From the NCBI GenBank assembly GCA_963578625.1, contig CAUZEO010000250.1, positions 1 through 7,990 of the forward strand: a DNA stretch of 7,990 bases, read 5' to 3'. The first letter of the stretch is position 1; every line of letters begins with the position of its first letter. This stretch comes from CAUZEO01 sp963578625 (lineage in GTDB: Bacteria; Verrucomicrobiota; Kiritimatiellia; SLOV01). The position numbers and the translations under genes were made by a program. Below are positions 4,698 to 7,990 of the stretch, piece by piece. The notes beneath the pieces are model-generated. The model ran no database searches and was not told the origin of the DNA. It saw nothing but the letters and a program-made list of their open reading frames with translations.

Positions 4698-5939
4698 CTA
4701 GGCGTGCGATACCGCCAGGAAACCGTTTCGAGAGCTCTCTGCCTGGCCCGATCCGTAGACATCGGTCGGCGTGAACTCCAGGTGGATGGCACGCTCCAGT
4801 ACGAAGTGGTAAGAAATGCCTTCTCGTGCCAGGGCGAGGTAATAGTTTCCTCCAAGCAGTGGCAGGTCGTTGACTTCCAGCTCCAGGGTGCCCGGACCTT
4901 CCACTTGATCTAGTGAATCGCCGGTTCCGTACGATGTGGTGGTTCTGAAGATTTCTTCGCCCCATTCCGATTTGCAACTGACGATGAACTCGGCTCCCAT
5001 GAAACGCCGTTCCGCGACATACTGAATTCGCAGCAGGATGGAGTCTCCAGTCTTCAGGTCGCGCGGAACTTCACCATTCTTGCTCAGGAGTGCAATCGAT
5101 TCGATGGCAAACCCGGCCTGGTGCGCGGCGGAGAGATTTTGCCTGATGTGGACGGGTCCGTTCCCTTCGCCGAATTCGCCTTCATCAAGATAGGATTCAA
5201 CCGCAGTGTCAGCGGGTCCGTTGTAGGTCAACTTTCCGCCCTCCAGGAGAACCCCCCGGGAACAAAGTTTCCGTACCGCGGCCATGTTGTGACTCACAAA
5301 TAGCACGGTGCGGCCGCCGCGCGCGACGTCGGACATCTTGCCAAGGCATTTTTTCTGAAAGGCGACGTCACCTACGGCCAGGACTTCGTCCACGATGAGG
5401 ATTTCCGGCTCAAGGTGCGCCGCGACGGCGAAGGCGAGCCGGACATACATTCCGCTTGAGTACCGTTTCACCGGCGTATCAATGAACTCTTCGATCTCGG
5501 AGAATGAGACGATTTCGTCGAAACGGTCCCGGATCTCCGTTGCCCGCATGCCGAGGAGCGATCCATTGAGAAAAACGTTTTCCCGACCGGTCAACTCGGG
5601 ATGAAATCCGGTGCCCACCTCGAGGAGGCTTGCGACGCGCCCCCGGATTCTCACCTCTCCGCGGGTCGGTTCGGTGATTCGCGATAGAATTTTCAGCAAG
5701 GTGGATTTGCCCGCGCCGTTTCCGCCGATGATGCCCAGGACTTCGCCCTCGCGAACGTCAAAAGACACATCGTCAAGTGCCCACAAGCAGGTCGATGTTG
5801 CCCGGGAATTTTCACCTTGCCGAAACCATCTAAACGGCGAGGTTACCGCGTTCACGATTTCATCCCGGAGACTTCCGTATCCGGCGTGCTCTCCGATTTG
5901 ATATCGCTTAGAGAGTCCTTTGACAGAAACAATCGACAT
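4698..5939 (-). CDS. wzt: Polysaccharide ABC transporter ATP-binding protein (Wzt-like)
   Basis: Powers export of lipid-linked polysaccharide or O-antigen across the inner membrane with an ABC-2 permease. The 413 residues hold an N-terminal ATPase: Walker A GGNGAGKST (72-80), signature YSSGM (160-164), Walker B ILIVDE (180-185) and H-loop His217 in VSHN. The insertion between strand 1 and the main domain, about residues 18-50 (SLRDEIVNAV, SPFRWF), is typical of the Wzt/TagH subgroup. Residues about 265-395 form a C-terminal extension of the Wzt-C type, which in characterised systems binds the modified non-reducing end of the glycan. The ATG at 5939 lies 2 nt after the permease stop with no clear ribosome-binding site, so translation is probably coupled. 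The open frame continues upstream to 6476, but that part is antisense-like sequence in another frame of the permease. Confidence 0.93.
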   Translation of the reverse strand: MSIVSVKGLSKRYQIGEHAGYGSLRDEIVNAVTSPFRWFRQGENSRATSTCLWALDDVSFDVREGEVLGIIGGNGAGKSTLLKILSRITEPTRGEVRIRGRVASLLEVGTGFHPELTGRENVFLNGSLLGMRATEIRDRFDEIVSFSEIEEFIDTPVKRYSSGMYVRLAFAVAAHLEPEILIVDEVLAVGDVAFQKKCLGKMSDVARGGRTVLFVSHNMAAVRKLCSRGVLLEGGKLTYNGPADTAVESYLDEGEFGEGNGPVHIRQNLSAAHQAGFAIESIALLSKNGEVPRDLKTGDSILLRIQYVAERRFMGAEFIVSCKSEWGEEIFRTTTSYGTGDSLDQVEGPGTLELEVNDLPLLGGNYYLALAREGISYHFVLERAIHLEFTPTDVYGSGQAESSRNGFLAVSHA

Positions 5940-5941
5940 AA

Positions 5942-6770
5942 CTAAATGATGTCCGCGAGGAATCGTTCCACCCGCCTGAAATAATAAAGGCCGGTTACCA
6001 GTACGATGACACCCATCGTGGCCGAGATCCCGAGTTCCGGCCAGGGGATCGGGGCGTGACCGATCACCGCGGGCCGGAACGCCTCGATCACGCCGGCCAT
6101 TGGATTCAAAACGAGCAGCCAACGGAATGAGCCCCCGATCATGCTCGCTGAGTAAAAAATCGGGCTGGCGAACATCCAGATCAGAATCACAAAGTGAACC
6201 GCGTACTGGATATCCCTGAATCGGGCATTCAGCGCAGAGAACCACAGGCCGAACCCGGCCGCGTTCATTACGGTGAGCAGAATAAGGAACGGCACGAGCA
6301 GGATACCCGGGCCGATGGGAAGCTGGTACCAGAGGATGAGGACTACCAGCACCGCGAACGCGATGACAAGGTCGATAAGCGCGGAAAGCGAAAGACTCAG
6401 GGGAAAAGCATTCTGGGAAAATAGATTTTCGTGATAAGCCCCGATCCCGCCACCAGGCTGACCGTCGATTGGCCAAGCACCGAGGCGAAGTAATTCCAGG
6501 GAATCAATCCGAGCAACAGAAAACGGGGTAGGGCATGTGTTCGGATTTCATCCCGATGCGTGAGAATACGAACGAAAAAACAAGCACCATGATAATAGGC
6601 TGGAGGGCTGCCCAGGCAATCCCCAGAAGCGTTTGTTTGTATCGTACCTTGAGATCGCGCCAGGTCAGGAAAAAGAAGACTTCGCGAAATCCCCAAAGTT
6701 CTGCCACATTCAGAGGCACGAACCCGCGCCGGGGCCGGATGACCAGCTCGTCTGCTTTCGGCGTCTCCAT
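5942..6770 (-). CDS. wzm: Polysaccharide ABC-2 permease (Wzm-like), reading frame broken twice
   Basis: Inner-membrane channel subunit partnering the adjacent ATPase. Joining three frames gives about 276 residues, normal for the family, with roughly six hydrophobic segments. Frame one, from the ATG at 6770 (TTG at 6773 is possible), reads WRDLKVRYKQTLLGIAWAAL and ends in MPYP. Near 6520-6528 one base seems missing, after which FLLLGLIPWNYF and ITKIYFPRMLFP follow. Near 6400-6407 a second base seems missing, after which LSLSLSALIDLVIAF runs through NARFRDIQYAVHF, FASPIFYS and LNPMAGVIEAFR to the stop at 5942. RDLKxRYKQTxLG, SKVYFPR-like and NPMAGVIEAFR segments are hallmarks of this family. 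Both breaks sit at adjoining TTTT/CCCC tracts and no residues are otherwise lost, which points to homopolymer errors or very recent mutation. Confidence 0.85.
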
Positions 6771-6803
6771 CAACCGGAATTCGCTCGCAATAGTGAACTC
6801 ATT

Positions 6804-7990
6804 CTAGGTCCCCGGAATCGTGGTTTGTACTGCCTCCAGCGCCTCTTCGGATGTAATCGCTTCCATGCATCGGATGGTTTCGAACTTACAGGGTCTCAGC
6901 CCGCAGGGCGAGCAAGGTTGTGGCCGGGTCAACACGGACTCCCGGGGTCCGTAGGGTCCCCACTCCACGTTTGAGCTTTGGGAATGGCGGATGACGACCA
7001 TAGGAATCCCGAGCAGATTTCCGAGGTGCCGGACGCCGGTGTCGACGGTGACGATTCCGTCCAGACCCCGTAGAGTATCGAGCAACCCACCAAGAGAGGT
7101 CCCGCCGATTCGGTCTTCGAAAGGCAATCCGAGATTCGACAGCACGTCGCGGACGCGCGAAGTGACCAGGGAATCATCTTTGCCGAGCAATACGAACGTG
7201 GTGAGCGGCCGGTCCTGGGCCACGCCCCGAACGAGCCCGTCCCAGCGTTCGGGCGACCAGATGAATCCATGCTGGGCTTCAAACACGATGCCGATTCGTT
7301 GGGTGGGGACGGAGTGGCGAACAGGCGGGTGCCGCTGATACCACCACGAGTAAATGGCTGCCCCGTCCAGATACGTGTCGTCTCCTGACAGCGCCGCCAG
7401 CAATGCGCCGGCTCGTTGATGACTGCGATAGGTAGGCTGGTATTCGGCCGGATGGGTTAACAGGAACCCCAGGCCCTTGTGATTCCACCCTACACGAACC
7501 GGCACCCCGGCTTTTCGCTGGGCGAGGTGAGCAGCATAGTACCGTTCGGACCCCGCGCTGATGCTCGCATCCAGAGACAGGGGTTTAAGAGCCTTGCTGA
7601 TCCCCTGCACTCGGGATCGGAACGAGTCCGTTTCCTGCCCGGGCGGAATCGTGGTCACCGGCACGTTAAAGTAGCTGTAAACGTCCTCGTAGGCCTTGTG
7701 CGCATAGAGAAACACTCGGCATGAAGGATATTGAGATTGGAAATAGGCAATGTAGGGAAGAGGGACCACCACGTCGCCCATGTGGGTGTTGCCTACATAA
7801 GCAACACGTTCTCCCGAGAAGCCTCCGGGTTCCGGCCTGGATGAGAAGACGGCATCCAGAGATCGGAGGGCCCTCAGAGTCAGGCGTCGCGAAGCCGTGT
7901 TCTGGATCAACAGATCCTGTTCGACCTCATTCTGGGCGGGCGTCTGGTTGTTCACACGTAATGAAATTTTCGCCGCAAGGGCCACGTGAG
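6804..7990 (-). CDS. Glycosyltransferase family 9 (heptosyltransferase-like), 5' end at or beyond window edge
   Basis: Predicted cytosolic or membrane-associated GT-B enzyme transferring a sugar from a nucleotide donor onto a lipopolysaccharide-type or surface glycan acceptor. Seen (numbered from the GTG at 7985): the acceptor-side glycine motif GNTHMGD (65-71), VRVGW (163-167), a donor-site region with FIWSPERW (241-248), and VDTGVRHLGNLLGIP (314-328), equivalent to the family's DTGxxHLA motif. The C-terminus PCSPCGLRPC plus a further Cys-Met (cysteines 358, 361, 366, 373) matches a pattern common in this family. The frame is open to the window edge, so GTG at 7985 is only a candidate start; about 60 residues precede the usual family N-terminus. 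The permease begins 33 nt downstream, so this enzyme is likely co-transcribed with the exporter. Donor and acceptor cannot be read from sequence. Confidence 0.9.
   Translation of the reverse strand, partial: HVALAAKISLRVNNQTPAQNEVEQDLLIQNTASRRLTLRALRSLDAVFSSRPEPGGFSGERVAYVGNTHMGDVVVPLPYIAYFQSQYPSCRVFLYAHKAYEDVYSYFNVPVTTIPPGQETDSFRSRVQGISKALKPLSLDASISAGSERYYAAHLAQRKAGVPVRVGWNHKGLGFLLTHPAEYQPTYRSHQRAGALLAALSGDDTYLDGAAIYSWWYQRHPPVRHSVPTQRIGIVFEAQHGFIWSPERWDGLVRGVAQDRPLTTFVLLGKDDSLVTSRVRDVLSNLGLPFEDRIGGTSLGGLLDTLRGLDGIVTVDTGVRHLGNLLGIPMVVIRHSQSSNVEWGPYGPRESVLTRPQPCSPCGLRPCKFETIRCMEAITSEEALEAVQTTIPGT

Noticed and set aside
5940..6476. N-terminal extension of the ABC ATPase frame, giving a 592-residue protein
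   Set aside because: The sequence lacks family similarity, is rich in Arg and Pro, and lies over the conserved permease in another frame. The ATPase family begins at MSIVSVKGLS.
1..7990. CRISPR array, insertion sequence or prophage signals
   Set aside because: No regularly spaced direct repeats, transposase, integrase or phage genes were seen on either strand.

Overview
The window looks like chromosomal DNA from a Gram-negative, GC-rich bacterium. The evidence for an outer membrane is a Wzm/Wzt-type polysaccharide exporter, a family 9 (heptosyltransferase-like) glycosyltransferase and a lipobox lipoprotein. The organism also encodes isopentenyl diphosphate synthesis by the mevalonate route, which only a minority of Gram-negative bacteria use. 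Single-base frame breaks in otherwise well-preserved genes suggest a draft or metagenome-derived assembly. I cannot assign a phylum. The DUF6370-like lipoprotein and the palindrome abutting a tRNA hint at environmental (for example PVC-like) lineages, but this is weak.

Region 1 (1-3451, all minus strand) is a mevalonate-pathway operon. Its order is HMG-CoA reductase, type 2 isopentenyl-diphosphate isomerase (fni), mevalonate kinase, then a second GHMP-family kinase cut by the left edge. The genes are tightly coupled: a 4-nt ATGA overlap, a 24-nt gap and a 29-nt overlap. Together they convert HMG-CoA to mevalonate and then to phosphorylated intermediates, and interconvert IPP and DMAPP. The decarboxylase step is not in view and would be expected to the left. 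The HMG-CoA reductase start is ambiguous: the best ribosome-binding site precedes an ATT codon 42 nt upstream of the first ATG.

Region 2 (3452-4343) begins with a decayed glyoxalase/VOC-family gene on the minus strand carrying two frame breaks. A 170-bp intergenic stretch follows, then a tRNA with anticodon CAU on the plus strand. Its acceptor stem carries the features expected of the lysidine-modified isoleucine tRNA. A strong palindrome starts within the tRNA's CCA end, followed by about 190 bp with no gene.

Region 3 (4344-4673, plus) is a small Cys-rich lipoprotein. Its leader can form two mutually exclusive hairpins, one of which buries the Shine-Dalgarno sequence.

Region 4 (4698-7990, minus) is a cell-surface polysaccharide operon: a family 9 glycosyltransferase, an ABC-2 permease (Wzm-like) and an ABC ATPase with a C-terminal Wzt-like domain. 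The permease reading frame is broken twice, each time at a TTTT/CCCC tract, although its encoded sequence is otherwise intact. The polysaccharide and lipoprotein units converge at about 4673-4698. I see no CRISPR array, insertion sequence or integrase. Apart from the frame breaks and the two possible leader switches, the gene content is ordinary housekeeping and envelope biology.
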